DNA of 64,000 bases from Novosphingobium kaempferiae. GTDB taxonomy: Bacteria > Pseudomonadota > Alphaproteobacteria > Sphingomonadales > Sphingomonadaceae. The stretch covers positions 744,001 through 808,000 of the forward strand of contig NZ_CP089301.1 in the NCBI RefSeq assembly GCF_021227995.1, read 5' to 3'. Under the pieces are notes generated by a model. The model was not told the origin of the DNA. It did no database searches and saw nothing but the letters and a program-made list of their open reading frames with translations. The translations under genes were made by a program, and so were the position numbers. Below, piece after piece: positions 9,480-18,605 of the stretch. Numbering within the stretch: the first letter of the stretch is position 1; each line of letters starts with the position of its first letter.

Positions 9480-10056
9480 AACCCTGTTAGCTGCCTGGAT
9501 CGCGCTGGGTCAGCTGCCGCGGCAGGCGGCGAGCGCGCTGGGGGCTGCGGACGGTGACCAGCCTGCACGTCCGGCCCGGTTCACCCTCGTCCTGCTGGTC
9601 GTGCTTCCCAGCGCCCTGTTTGCGGCTCTCGTCATGCCGCGGATACATCTGGTCATGACGCCCTCGATCGATGCTTACGCAGTTCGTGTAAGTCCGGGAC
9701 CGATCAGACGCGGCGATTATGTGATGTTCACGCTTCGCCACCCCGTCGCGGGACCCAATGCCGTCCAGGTAACCAAGCATGCCCTGTGTCTCCCGGGCGA
9801 TCGGCTCACGCTATCGGAACGACCCTCCGCGCACGCCCCCTCGGCAACGGGCGTCCATTACTATTGCAACGGCAGGCTGCTCGGGGTCAGCCTTCCCGAA
9901 GCGCGCGGCGGCCTGAAACTCGAACACATGAACTGGAGCGGGGTGATCCCGCCGGGCCTGGCCTATGTCGGATCGCCCCATCCTCGAGGGTTCGACAGCC
10001 GCTATCTTGGCCTGCTTCCCATTGCGAGGCTGACCCGCATGGAGCGCATACTGTGA
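9451..10056 (+). CDS. S26 signal peptidase of the conjugation operon (TraF-protease type)
   Basis: A 201-aa membrane-anchored serine protease of peptidase family S26, of the type called TraF in IncP plasmids, which matures pilin or other exported Tra proteins. Two N-terminal hydrophobic segments (about 5-25 and 45-65) precede the candidate catalytic Ser72 (MTPSID) and Lys109 (VTKHALCLPGD), and a box resembling GFDSRYLG occurs near residue 186. I chose the GTG at 9451 because AAGGAGGAGG lies just upstream; it overlaps trbC by 29 bases. A substrate among the Tra pilins is inferred from context only. Confidence 0.88.
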   Translation: MLRLYLVFARTLLAAWIALGQLPRQAASALGAADGDQPARPARFTLVLLVVLPSALFAALVMPRIHLVMTPSIDAYAVRVSPGPIRRGDYVMFTLRHPVAGPNAVQVTKHALCLPGDRLTLSERPSAHAPSATGVHYYCNGRLLGVSLPEARGGLKLEHMNWSGVIPPGLAYVGSPHPRGFDSRYLGLLPIARLTRMERIL

Positions 10057-10949
10057 AACTGCGGCGCCCTCCTGCCGCATTCATCGGCGCCCTGGCCTTG
10101 CTCTGCTCGGGCGGCACAGTAGCGGCACAGCAACCCTCGACGCCCGGTCAAAGGCACGGCTACTGGTGGTACGAAGCACCGAAACCTGAACCCGAAGCCG
10201 ATCGCGACGATGCCACCATCGAGCGCCCCCACATCCCGCCCATGGAACAGCTGGCGACCTGGACACCGCCACGGATCCGCGATCTCATCGCGAGGCAGCG
10301 AGACTACGCGGCCACCGTGCTCACGGTCGATGCCGTCGCGGATTTCTGGCGTCTGCAGGACTTTGCCCGGCGCAAGGCCAGGGCATTCGCCGGGGTCACG
10401 CAGCTTGCCATGCTGCAGCACCCCGAACTCAATTCCAGATCAGCAAACCCCATGGTCGGCGATGCCCGCTCGCAGCTTGGCGCACAAAAGGATGCCCAGC
10501 GAAGATCGTACCTGGGCGCGAACGCCGGTGAGTTTGCGCTGGTCATGTTTTCGAGATCGAGCTGCGGCTATTGCCGGGTGCAGTGGCGGATCGTCCAGCG
10601 CTTCCAGGAGGAAATGGGCTGGCAGGTCACGCTCCTCGATCTCGACAGACGGCCCGAAGTGAAGGAGAGGTTCGGGGTCGAGATAACGCCGACGACCATG
10701 GTCATCCGGCGGGGCAGCGCGCAGCGGATGATCATTGCCTCGGGCGTCGAAGCCTACCCTGCGCTGGCGCAAACGGCCTATCAGGCCGTGCGCCTGCTGC
10801 GCGGCGACATACGGCCCGAACAGTTCCTGACGGGGGCGGGAGAGGAAGGCGGTTTCTTCGATGCGCTCGCCAACGGTCCCGTCTCGGCGGGCGAACCCGC
10901 AGCTGCGGCCGCCGATTCTATGGCTCCAAGCGCAGAGATCACGCCATGA
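10053..10949 (+). CDS. traF: TraF, periplasmic thioredoxin-fold pilus-assembly protein
   Basis: A 298-aa exported protein of the F-type TraF family. After the signal peptide it has the family's YWWYE motif, a helical middle, and a C-terminal thioredoxin fold with an intact CGYC motif (Cys171, Cys174) and the cis-proline segment ITPTTMV. F-plasmid TraF keeps the fold but is known to lack CXXC, so this copy may be redox-active and form disulfides in TraU, TraN and TraH. The GTG at 10053 overlaps the previous stop, and the TGA overlaps the next ATG. Confidence 0.92.
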   Translation: MKLRRPPAAFIGALALLCSGGTVAAQQPSTPGQRHGYWWYEAPKPEPEADRDDATIERPHIPPMEQLATWTPPRIRDLIARQRDYAATVLTVDAVADFWRLQDFARRKARAFAGVTQLAMLQHPELNSRSANPMVGDARSQLGAQKDAQRRSYLGANAGEFALVMFSRSSCGYCRVQWRIVQRFQEEMGWQVTLLDLDRRPEVKERFGVEITPTTMVIRRGSAQRMIIASGVEAYPALAQTAYQAVRLLRGDIRPEQFLTGAGEEGGFFDALANGPVSAGEPAAAAADSMAPSAEITP

Positions 10950-11527
10950 AACGGGCGCTGATCCTGCTCGCCATGCTGGCCGCCATCGCCCTTGCCGCTT
11001 CGGCCTATGCAAAGCCGCCAAGCCGTCAGGACGCGCAGCGCGCCGCGATCCATCCCGTGGCGGATCCGCGCGCGATGCGATCCTGGCTGGAGCGGGTGCC
11101 TGTCACCCGCTACTTTCCGGATGACTTTCAAGCGACGTTGCGCGGCCACGGCCCGGCATTCATCGCCGAGATGACCACTGCGCCAGGCTGCCTTCCGTGC
11201 GGTGATGCGTGGCAAAAGCTCTCTACGTTGGGCGCGCGGTACGGCTGGCGGGTGCGCACGATCAGCCATGAGGATGCCCTGCGGCGCTCGGGACGGCTGG
11301 GACTGCCGTGGGTGGGCCATCCGGTGGTCTGGGTCCGCCCTGTCGATGACACGGGCCGGCTGATCCCCGTCGCGATCGGCACCGATCATGCGCCCAATCT
11401 TGCCCGCAATCTCTATCTTGCTGCAAAAATACTGAGCGGTGTGAAGCCCGCCGTGGGGGTCCGGGCCATGGCCAAGTTCACCGGCATCGTCGGGCTTCCC
11501 CGACCGCCAGCCCCGCAAAGACAATAA
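10946..11527 (+). CDS. Periplasmic thioredoxin-fold protein, TrbB-like role
   Basis: A 193-aa exported protein with a signal peptide (to about residue 22) and a CLPC motif (Cys82, Cys85) in a short thioredoxin-like context (MTTAPGCLPCGDAW). In F, the disulfide isomerase TrbB is encoded downstream of traF; this gene holds the same position and a similar chemistry, but I do not see enough to call it TrbB. It starts with an ATGA overlap with traF and is the last gene of the tightly overlapping chain. The following 245 bases carry no gene. Confidence 0.72.
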   Translation: MKRALILLAMLAAIALAASAYAKPPSRQDAQRAAIHPVADPRAMRSWLERVPVTRYFPDDFQATLRGHGPAFIAEMTTAPGCLPCGDAWQKLSTLGARYGWRVRTISHEDALRRSGRLGLPWVGHPVVWVRPVDDTGRLIPVAIGTDHAPNLARNLYLAAKILSGVKPAVGVRAMAKFTGIVGLPRPPAPQRQ

Positions 11528-11772
11528 CGCGCGGGCCCGGAAACGCCGGCAGGTCGCGCCGGTCTCGGAGCAACCCCGATCTCCAGCCCAGGTCCAAACC
11601 GGCGCCGAAACCATACCAAGACCCAGGCCAGGCACCATTTTCAGCCAGAACGAAGCTGGCGAGCCGGACACTCGAAATCCGCACATTGCTGGCCCCGCCC
11701 TGACCTTGAAACCGCAAAAGCCGAGAACATCGCACCCCATCATCCGGTCCGCACAGTCAAGGAGACGCTATC

Positions 11773-13188
11773 ATGAAAAGGTCGATCCGCTATCTGCAGG
11801 TCCCGGCGATCCTGCTCGCGTCAGCGTTCGCACCATCGTCACACGCCCAGAGCTGGGCGGAGTCCTGGTTCGACAATGTCACTTATACGTCGCCAGGGAG
11901 CTTCGAGGATCAGACCCGTGGTTATGTGACGGCCGGCGGCATGTCCGGAAGGGTCGATGTCCACAACGACTATCTGATGTCGATGAGCCTGCCCAAGGTC
12001 CGGGCAGGTTGCGGGGGCATCGACATGTTTCTGGGAGGGATGTCTTTCCTCGATCCCGATTACCTTGTCCAGAAACTCGAAAGCATACTCCAGGCGGCCC
12101 CGGCAGTCGCCTTCCAGTATCTTCTGGAAACGCTCGATGAAAAAATGGGAAATATCATCTCGAAAATGGAAGCGGCGACCAATTTTCTCAATTCCATACA
12201 AGTCAACGACTGCCGGCTTGCCAACCGTATGGTCCAGATCGCCAAAGGCGATGATAATATTTCGGGGATTATCGAGGAAATGACGGGATACCGGTCGGTA
12301 AAGCAGGGCTTTGCGAAGAGCTATCAGCAGAGCCGCGAGAAGATCGAGGCGAACAAAAACAATCCGACCGAGGACCTGAAGGAAGCGCTCGCCAATTGCC
12401 CGGCCGAGGTCAGGGATATCTTTCGAACGGGCTCCCTGCTCGCGCATGCGGCCTCGCGCGTCGGTGCCGCGGACTGGGCAGGTGTGATGCGGGCCCGGGT
12501 CGGTGACATCTACATGCGCTGGGACGACGGGGACAAGGTGCCGCTGTTCACCGCGATCCCGCAATGCGCTGGCCAGGACACCGAGAGCGCGCAGGATTTC
12601 CTGACAGGAAGGGTTCAGCGCCGTGGCCTGAACCTGCCTCCGACCGGGGCGGACTGCACAAGGGACGGCTCGGGGCGGGGTGCTCTCGTACTGGCCCGCG
12701 AGCGGATGCTGTCGATAGCGACGAAAATCCGCACCCGCACCGCTCTGACCACCGAAGAACGCCAGTTCGTCGCGAATGTCCGCACGCTGCCCGTCTACCG
12801 AATGCTGGAGTGGGGCGTTCGCCAGGGCGTGGCGGACTCGGTCATTGCCGATACCGACGAACTGGTCGCACTTACGCTGGCCTATCAGATGCTGAATGAC
12901 CTCACGCGCACCATCGACTTCACGCTCACCAATGCCGAGCGGGGCGCGGCACTGGCGGGTTCGGCTGATGGCAACGATGCCAATGTGTGCCAGACGCGCA
13001 TACTATCGAGAGGTATCGAACAGCTTGGCACTCTACGCGACGAGGTTCTGCGGCAACGGGCGCAGATGCGGCAAAGCTACATGGCGGCGCTGGACCAGGC
13101 CAATCTGTCGGCGAGCTATGCGGGCCTGCTGCGCGATCGCGACCATGACGCGCGCAATGCCGCGGGCGCCGCTGCTCGCAGCCAGTAG
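11773..13188 (+). CDS. traH: TraH, mating-channel/pilus-assembly protein
   Basis: A 471-aa exported protein of the TraH family, which with TraF, TraU and TraN supports pilus assembly and retraction. After the signal peptide (to about residue 26) come the conserved N-terminal segments YTSPGSFEDQTRGY, RAGCGGIDMFLGG and FLDPDYLVQKLE, followed by a long helical C-terminal region. AAGGAGA precedes the ATG. Unlike the genes before it, TraH is separated from its predecessor by 245 bases, so a separate promoter or an RNA processing site there is possible. It ends 8 bases before traG. Confidence 0.93.
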   Translation: MKRSIRYLQVPAILLASAFAPSSHAQSWAESWFDNVTYTSPGSFEDQTRGYVTAGGMSGRVDVHNDYLMSMSLPKVRAGCGGIDMFLGGMSFLDPDYLVQKLESILQAAPAVAFQYLLETLDEKMGNIISKMEAATNFLNSIQVNDCRLANRMVQIAKGDDNISGIIEEMTGYRSVKQGFAKSYQQSREKIEANKNNPTEDLKEALANCPAEVRDIFRTGSLLAHAASRVGAADWAGVMRARVGDIYMRWDDGDKVPLFTAIPQCAGQDTESAQDFLTGRVQRRGLNLPPTGADCTRDGSGRGALVLARERMLSIATKIRTRTALTTEERQFVANVRTLPVYRMLEWGVRQGVADSVIADTDELVALTLAYQMLNDLTRTIDFTLTNAERGAALAGSADGNDANVCQTRILSRGIEQLGTLRDEVLRQRAQMRQSYMAALDQANLSASYAGLLRDRDHDARNAAGAAARSQ

Positions 13189-13196
13189 ACAACACC

Positions 13197-16100
13197 ATGC
13201 GCGCCCGGCTCAAAGCCCTTCCCGCCCTTCCCCTTCTCCTTGCCGGCGCGCCTGCCCAGGCTGTCGACGCCAGCTTTCACACTTACGACGGCTTTGCCGA
13301 GACGGTGGATGCGTTTCGTCTTGTCTCGATGATCTTTGGCGATCCCAGATACGAAACATTGGTCATGATCGTGGCGACGGTTGGGATCGGCCTTGGCGCG
13401 ATCATCGCCAGCGTGCGCGGCACCGGAATGGGCATCGTTGCCTTCGGCTTCCAGATCCTCATCGGCGTCGGGCTGTTTGTCGGTCTCATCGCGGCCACCG
13501 GTACCGTTCATGTCTACGACCGGGTGCGCAATGCCTATCAGCCGGTTGGCGATGTGCCCAACCTTCTCGTCCTGGTGGCCGGCGCGACCAACATGATGGA
13601 GCGGGCGCTGGTCGAGACGATCGACGATAATACCCTCGATCCCCGCGCCAAAATCGAATTCGGGGCGGGCGGGCACAGCTTCGATCTATTCCTCAACGCC
13701 GTCTCGCCGCGCGGGCCGATGACGGACGTCTTTCTCGACAGCACGATCAAGGACTATGTGCGCCAGTGCTATCCGGTCGCCCGCGTCTCGCCGGCCTACG
13801 ACATCGATGACGACAAGCTCCTGCGCAGCGCCAGCGACCTTCCCGCCGCCTTTGCGGCGATGGCCGGACCAGCGACATTCTCGACGGTCTATACAGAGAC
13901 CGACAAGGGTGGAACGACGGTCAGCTGCACCGAGGCGTGGGCGCACATCTCGGACAGGCTTGGCGATCCGGTTCTTTTCGATGGCTATTCCAGGCAGGTC
14001 TGCGCGCGCACCGGTTACGATCTCGAGAATACCCAGCAGATGACGCGATGCCGTCAGCAGCTCGGGGAGATGGGGCAGATGATGCTGGACCGCCCGCTCA
14101 CGGCGCAAGGCTTGATGACGCACATCCTGCTCGGCAACAGCATCGGCGATGTCCTGTTCGAGGACTCGCCTGCAAGCGCGGCGCGGGTAATGGCCAACCG
14201 GGCGGTTATTTCCAGCGGTCTCGCGACGATGTCGGTTGCGAACGAGTGGATGCCGACAATCCGCGCGACGGTCTTCGGCATCATGCTTTTCATGATCCCG
14301 GTCGCGCTGCTTTTCGTACTGACGCCGATAAACCTCAGGGTTGCGAGCTTTGCACTGGGAATGTTCGTGTTCGTGGCGCTGTGGGGTGTGATCGATGCCG
14401 GGATTTACCAGCTCACGCTCGGGCGCGCTCTGGCGACGCTTGAGGAGCTGCGCTCCAACGCGGTCGCGGCGAATGCCTGGTTCCTTGCCCCGTCCGCAGC
14501 GATGAAGGCGCTCGCAATCTTCGGCAGCTTCAGGACCGCGGCTGCAGGGCTCGCGGGCGCGTTCGTTTTCACCGTCTTCCGCTTCAGCGGCAACATGTTC
14601 ACGGCATTTACGTCGGGCTCGCTCGGGATCGCAGGCCAGGGAACCGCGGCGGCCTCGGTGATGGGAACGGCCGAGGGGCAGGCATCGGCCCTCGAGGCCC
14701 AGGCTTCGGCCATGGGCACCCGCGCGCGCGCCTCTGCCGCGTCCAGCTTTGGCGACTTCGGCGAGCGCTCCGGTTTCAGCAGCAATCGCGCGTTCGGCGA
14801 GGCAGGCCACATCCTTGGGGAACGCCCTGCCCCATCCGGCACGGCCGCTTTTGCACTTGGCGATATCGAAGGCGCGCGTCAGCTTGGGAGCCTGGCCCCT
14901 GCTCTCGATGGCCGTGACCTCTCAGACCCGGCGGTCTCCCGCGCGGTGCAGGCGAACGCCGCGACCGCTGCGATCCACCAGTTCGCCGAGAAGGACGCGC
15001 TGCGCGACCTTGGTACGGGCTACTTCGGGACGGGCGAGGCTGGCGAGAAGGCATTCGCGGCTTTCAGCCAGAACCTTGTCCAGTGGCGGGCATTTGGCGA
15101 CAACCGGGCCTATGGCATGATGAAGCAGGCGGCCACACGCCACTTCGAAAGAGCGGGCTATTCGCCTGCAGACGCCGAACTCAAGGCTTCTGGGGTGATC
15201 GCGGAAGCGCAGGCGGATCCGACCTATGCCAAGCTAATCGCCAACGCATGGCAGCAGGAGCAGATGCTGGAGAATGATCTCACGGCCGCACAAGTCCAGG
15301 TTGGCGCGATGGAGGGTCGACGCGATCATGCAGGCACCCAAGTTGCAAATGACGAGCGCGCGAACGTTGCGACCGAACAAGGCTGGCGAACCGGCGGTAA
15401 CCGAGGGCAGCGTCAGGCGGCGGGAATGCTGGGCCTGTCCGTTGACGAGACATCGCGCCGCATCGGCTTCATCAATGCGCTTTCGGGCGAGGCGCGCAGC
15501 ACTGCGATCTCGCAGCTGGCGCGCTCGACCGGGCGTAACGACGCCCAGGTTCTCGCCGCTCTTGAGCGCTATAATACCGCTGTGCAGGTCGGCACGGCGG
15601 ATGGCGCCACTGCCGAGGCAGGACGGGAGGGTACGAGTGTCTATGGCCGCACACGCGAGGCGGCGGGCTACGATTTTGCGGAACGCTCCGGCAAGCTCGA
15701 CGCCCAGCGGGAAGTCGGGACCTCGGGAACGCGTGACGCCGCCCGCACTGGCGAGCAGCGGCGCCAGTCGGAGAATTTCGGTTTTGCGCAAGGTGCTTCG
15801 GCAGCGGGCGTATCGACCCGCGAGGCGGCGCGCCTCGACAGCTTCATTCAGGCGCTGACGCGCACGGCAGGCAATCAGGTCGACATGGCAGAGGGCGGCG
15901 CCGCCGGGATCGCCGACCGCGCGCGGAACGAGCGCCTGACATCCATCGTGGATCGCGAGCGGCTGACCCGCATGCAGCGCCTGCTGGCCGACAACGGCAT
16001 CGATCTCAGCAGGCGTCAGATCGCAATGGACCAGAACGGCGACCTCAGCCTCAACCTGACTCCCCAGACGGCAGCAGCAATGTGGAAGGCGGGCCTGATC

Positions 16101-16958
16101 AACGAGAGCCAGCTTGGCGCGATCGCAAATGGCGGCAACGCGCGCTTCAGCTTTGCGCACAATGATCTTCTGGTTTCCAGCGGCACCGCCTTCAGCAAAT
16201 CGGCACGCAGCGACACAAGCACGCGGTTCGAGGCCGGCAAGCAGGCTGGGCCAGACACGATCGAGCATTTCATGGGCGGTGGCAAGGAAGGACAGGAGAT
16301 GCTGGCCAACTGGCTGCGCGGCGGCTTCGAAATGAACCGCAAGGGCGAATGGCGTCTAAAGCCACAAGTCGCAGACACCCTACAGCGCGACGTACAGGCC
16401 ATCATATCGCAAACCGGGTGGATAAGGAATCTTACGCGAACTGCGCAAGATCAAAACTTTATGGGCACAAATATCAGCTTCGATGTTAACGCAAGTTTGG
16501 CGGCATCGGAAAGCCAACCATCCGTTAAAGGCGCCGGGCGGCGGCAAGCAATGAGTGCGCCGACACGCGCTGGTCGCAAGACTGCCGGTGGCGTTGGTTC
16601 GAAACTAGCTTTTGAAAGTCGGGACGTCGGCATGACTTCCGAGAACGCACAAGCCACGCTCGACGTCGTGAACTACGATATTCGACAGGCAATTGGCGCA
16701 GCGGAACGTACGGCGAGCATGTCACCTGACCCCGCTTCCGCGTTTTCTCAAAGTTTATCAGAGGGCATAATGGCGACCGGCGGTATTCGACAACGCTACC
16801 TTGAGGATGCCGACAATGGTCGAGCGACATTCGATCTCACAGGGCCGCTTACTTCGTTGGAACAGAATTCCGTTCTTTCCGAAGGACGCTTCTCCAACGA
16901 CATTGATGGAAGCCTCGGCGATGGAAGGCTCTTAAGTAAACGCGCGCCTAAGGATTAG
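13197..16958 (+). CDS. traG: TraG, mating-pair stabilisation and exclusion-partner protein
   Basis: A 1253-aa inner-membrane protein. The N-terminal half has a signal-like segment and several membrane helices (about 40-65, 75-100, 355-400, 440-480), as in F TraG, where this part acts in pilus assembly. The long soluble C-terminal half (residue 480 onward), rich in Ala/Gly/Arg and predicted helical, corresponds to the periplasmic region that stabilises mating pairs and is read by the exclusion protein of the recipient. From about base 16,350 (residue 1050) the codon use becomes clearly less GC-rich than in the rest of the gene, suggesting a replaced tail. The TAG overlaps the end of a convergent gene by 4 bases. 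Confidence 0.92.
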   Translation: MRARLKALPALPLLLAGAPAQAVDASFHTYDGFAETVDAFRLVSMIFGDPRYETLVMIVATVGIGLGAIIASVRGTGMGIVAFGFQILIGVGLFVGLIAATGTVHVYDRVRNAYQPVGDVPNLLVLVAGATNMMERALVETIDDNTLDPRAKIEFGAGGHSFDLFLNAVSPRGPMTDVFLDSTIKDYVRQCYPVARVSPAYDIDDDKLLRSASDLPAAFAAMAGPATFSTVYTETDKGGTTVSCTEAWAHISDRLGDPVLFDGYSRQVCARTGYDLENTQQMTRCRQQLGEMGQMMLDRPLTAQGLMTHILLGNSIGDVLFEDSPASAARVMANRAVISSGLATMSVANEWMPTIRATVFGIMLFMIPVALLFVLTPINLRVASFALGMFVFVALWGVIDAGIYQLTLGRALATLEELRSNAVAANAWFLAPSAAMKALAIFGSFRTAAAGLAGAFVFTVFRFSGNMFTAFTSGSLGIAGQGTAAASVMGTAEGQASALEAQASAMGTRARASAASSFGDFGERSGFSSNRAFGEAGHILGERPAPSGTAAFALGDIEGARQLGSLAPALDGRDLSDPAVSRAVQANAATAAIHQFAEKDALRDLGTGYFGTGEAGEKAFAAFSQNLVQWRAFGDNRAYGMMKQAATRHFERAGYSPADAELKASGVIAEAQADPTYAKLIANAWQQEQMLENDLTAAQVQVGAMEGRRDHAGTQVANDERANVATEQGWRTGGNRGQRQAAGMLGLSVDETSRRIGFINALSGEARSTAISQLARSTGRNDAQVLAALERYNTAVQVGTADGATAEAGREGTSVYGRTREAAGYDFAERSGKLDAQREVGTSGTRDAARTGEQRRQSENFGFAQGASAAGVSTREAARLDSFIQALTRTAGNQVDMAEGGAAGIADRARNERLTSIVDRERLTRMQRLLADNGIDLSRRQIAMDQNGDLSLNLTPQTAAAMWKAGLINESQLGAIANGGNARFSFAHNDLLVSSGTAFSKSARSDTSTRFEAGKQAGPDTIEHFMGGGKEGQEMLANWLRGGFEMNRKGEWRLKPQVADTLQRDVQAIISQTGWIRNLTRTAQDQNFMGTNISFDVNASLAASESQPSVKGAGRRQAMSAPTRAGRKTAGGVGSKLAFESRDVGMTSENAQATLDVVNYDIRQAIGAAERTASMSPDPASAFSQSLSEGIMATGGIRQRYLEDADNGRATFDLTGPLTSLEQNSVLSEGRFSNDIDGSLGDGRLLSKRAPKD

Positions 16959-17374
16959 CGCGGGCCCGTATAGTTAGGGCTATGCGGATCAAGGGTATTG
17001 CCAATCCAAAGTGGGCCAGATCTCGGATCCATCGGATTACCTAGCCCGCAGCTGTCATCCATGAAATCTGGATCAGGATCCGATAGCCAAATCAGCCCCT
17101 CGTTATTTATCAAGCGATCGAACCATTCGCGAAAAAAGCCGATGCCCAACAGCATAAATACGACTGGCGGGAAGAAGAATATGTTCATGACGCCAGCTAA
17201 GGCAGTACTATAGAACTGCGCAATATCGAAGTAAGCAGATCCCGCCATACCCAGCCACCAGCAAGGTGTCGCAGACCACCAGAATTTTGCGTACCAGGGG
17301 GCCCAAATCCATTTCGCTGCGCGCGGGTACTCTAGGCCCTTCTTCGCATCGTGACCAGCGCCGTCGGTCTCCAT
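16955..17374 (-). CDS. Small inner-membrane protein, candidate entry-exclusion protein
   Basis: A 139-aa protein with a soluble charged N-terminus, an aromatic-rich first membrane segment (WAPWYAKFWW...YF, about 27-52), a second hydrophobic helix (about 60-82) and a soluble C-terminus containing repeated NPMDP/GNTLDP-type turns. I chose the ATG at 17374 because AAAGGA lies about 9 bases upstream; a TTG at 17392 is in frame. It lies tail-to-tail with traG and shares the less GC-rich composition of the traG 3' end. Exclusion proteins (TraS in F, Eex of the SXT/R391 elements) are small inner-membrane proteins encoded beside traG. No sequence similarity to them was seen; the role is inferred from size, topology and position. 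Confidence 0.6.
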   Translation of the reverse strand: METDGAGHDAKKGLEYPRAAKWIWAPWYAKFWWSATPCWWLGMAGSAYFDIAQFYSTALAGVMNIFFFPPVVFMLLGIGFFREWFDRLINNEGLIWLSDPDPDFMDDSCGLGNPMDPRSGPLWIGNTLDPHSPNYTGPR

Positions 17375-17750
17375 CCTGCGATCCTTTCTCAATCAATTTA
17401 TCATGATTGTGGTTTTGTGACACGCGATATCGACTGATTGCGAATAGTCGCGACGTTACCAAGTCCCCCATTTGTTCTCTTGGAAGAGTCTGCTATGGTC
17501 TCTCCGCGTTGCGCAAAGGGCAGCGCCGGGACTGGTAATCCCGAACAATCGATTGCCTCCGAAAACTCTCAGTTTTCGGGGTGCTGTCGCATATGTCCAG
17601 CCCTCGCGGGTAAAAGCGGCGGCGGATGTTCGATTGTTCATCTTACCAGCCCCGGTGACTCCCGTGCCTAGCGCGCGGGAGTTTCGGGAACGCACGCATC
17701 CTTCCTGTCACTCTTGGATCGTCCTCGCCGGATGCGCAGTGGAGGTTCGC
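17375..17750. other. Non-coding stretch with two inverted repeats
   Basis: No convincing gene. Contains a strong hairpin at 17559-17579 (listed separately) and a second inverted repeat, ACTCCCG (17658-17664) against CGGGAGT (17676-17682). Composition is lower in GC than the tra genes. It probably carries the promoters of the flanking divergent genes. Confidence 0.5.
17559..17579. repeat. Perfect 9-bp hairpin
   Basis: CCGAAAACT (17559-17567), loop CTC, AGTTTTCGG (17571-17579). The stem is perfect but no T-run follows on either strand, so an operator or RNA structure is as likely as a terminator. Confidence 0.6.
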
Positions 17751-18248
17751 GTGACGCGTAATCCGGTTATCGGCAACCTGCCGCCCAAGGATCATAGCAT
17801 CGAGCACTTCGGCTCATCCAATCATTACCGCGTTTTGGCTGCAGACACGTATTTTCGCGCTTTGGAATTCATCAATTTGATGAATCTAAACATGGTTGAG
17901 CAGCGCCCCTCCCAGGTGATCAAGAACGCGGCGTATGCATTACAGTTCGCACTGAAAGCTGCGCTCCTCTATTCCGATAGTACCGAAAACTGGATTGACC
18001 GCCATCTCGGTCGCGATCTTGAAGCTGCAATGGCGCTAGCCTCATCGTTCGGCATGCCGCCGCCAACACCGGAATTTGCGGGCATACTGCCGGAGCTTTC
18101 GCGCCACCATGCGGCAGGCCGCAATTTTGGACAGGCGCGCATCCTATCCGTAATGAACTCCAGGCAGATATCTGAAAACGTACTATCGATAATCGAAGTG
18201 GTTGGTCAGATGATCGAAATAAAAACGAACGACCGCGCTGACATGTAA
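17751..18248 (+). CDS. Hypothetical helical protein, weakly HEPN-like
   Basis: A 165-aa all-helical protein not recognised with confidence. I chose the GTG at 17751 because GGAGG lies 5 bases upstream; the open frame continues 5' but that part is low quality. The middle (YFRALEFINLMNLN...NAAYALQFALKAALLY) resembles the helical core of HEPN-type proteins, including a gap before a second helical region. The R-x4-6-H catalytic motif of HEPN RNases is not clearly present. Its place behind the conjugation operon, in low-GC cargo, would fit a toxin, defence or exclusion accessory, but this is speculation. Confidence 0.5.
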   Translation: MTRNPVIGNLPPKDHSIEHFGSSNHYRVLAADTYFRALEFINLMNLNMVEQRPSQVIKNAAYALQFALKAALLYSDSTENWIDRHLGRDLEAAMALASSFGMPPPTPEFAGILPELSRHHAAGRNFGQARILSVMNSRQISENVLSIIEVVGQMIEIKTNDRADM

Positions 18249-18605
18249 CGGCCAGAGGATTACAATTATTGTTGTTGAGTTTCTGCCGCCTGAAGCCTTT
18301 GCGGCCGTGGGGGAGGTTGCGTGGCGACATAGCCTTCAATGCCGGGGGCATGGCAAATATATACATCGACGCCTCGCCGGCACTGACGGTGGCTGCGGGC
18401 CCGCCAGACGATAAAAGGGCAAGTACCTTCGAGATTGCCGATTTCATTATCGCTGTCCGCAGGCTGTGGACAACTGGTCTCCAGAAAGCCTGAGCACCTG
18501 AGCACGCCTTGATCGGTCATCTGGTTGCGTCATGGTGAGCGCACGTCACGGGTCAAAAACAATGATCCGGCGGCGCAACACAGACTTCGACAGGACGAAC
18601 TTCTC
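18249..18605. other. Intergenic stretch, undecided small open frames
   Basis: Holds overlapping short open frames on both strands (about 74 codons at 18269-18493 on +, and about 84 codons at 18266-18520 on -). Neither has a clear ribosome binding site or recognisable family. It probably contains the hup promoter near 18,500-18,600. Confidence 0.4.

Noticed and set aside
17472..17750. 5' extension of the HEPN-like gene
   Set aside because: It contains strong inverted repeats and a peptide with no pattern; GGAGG before the GTG at 17751 marks a better start.
18266..18520. 84-codon minus-strand frame between the HEPN-like gene and HU
   Set aside because: No ribosome binding site or known family, and a plus-strand frame overlaps it; coding status cannot be decided by eye.
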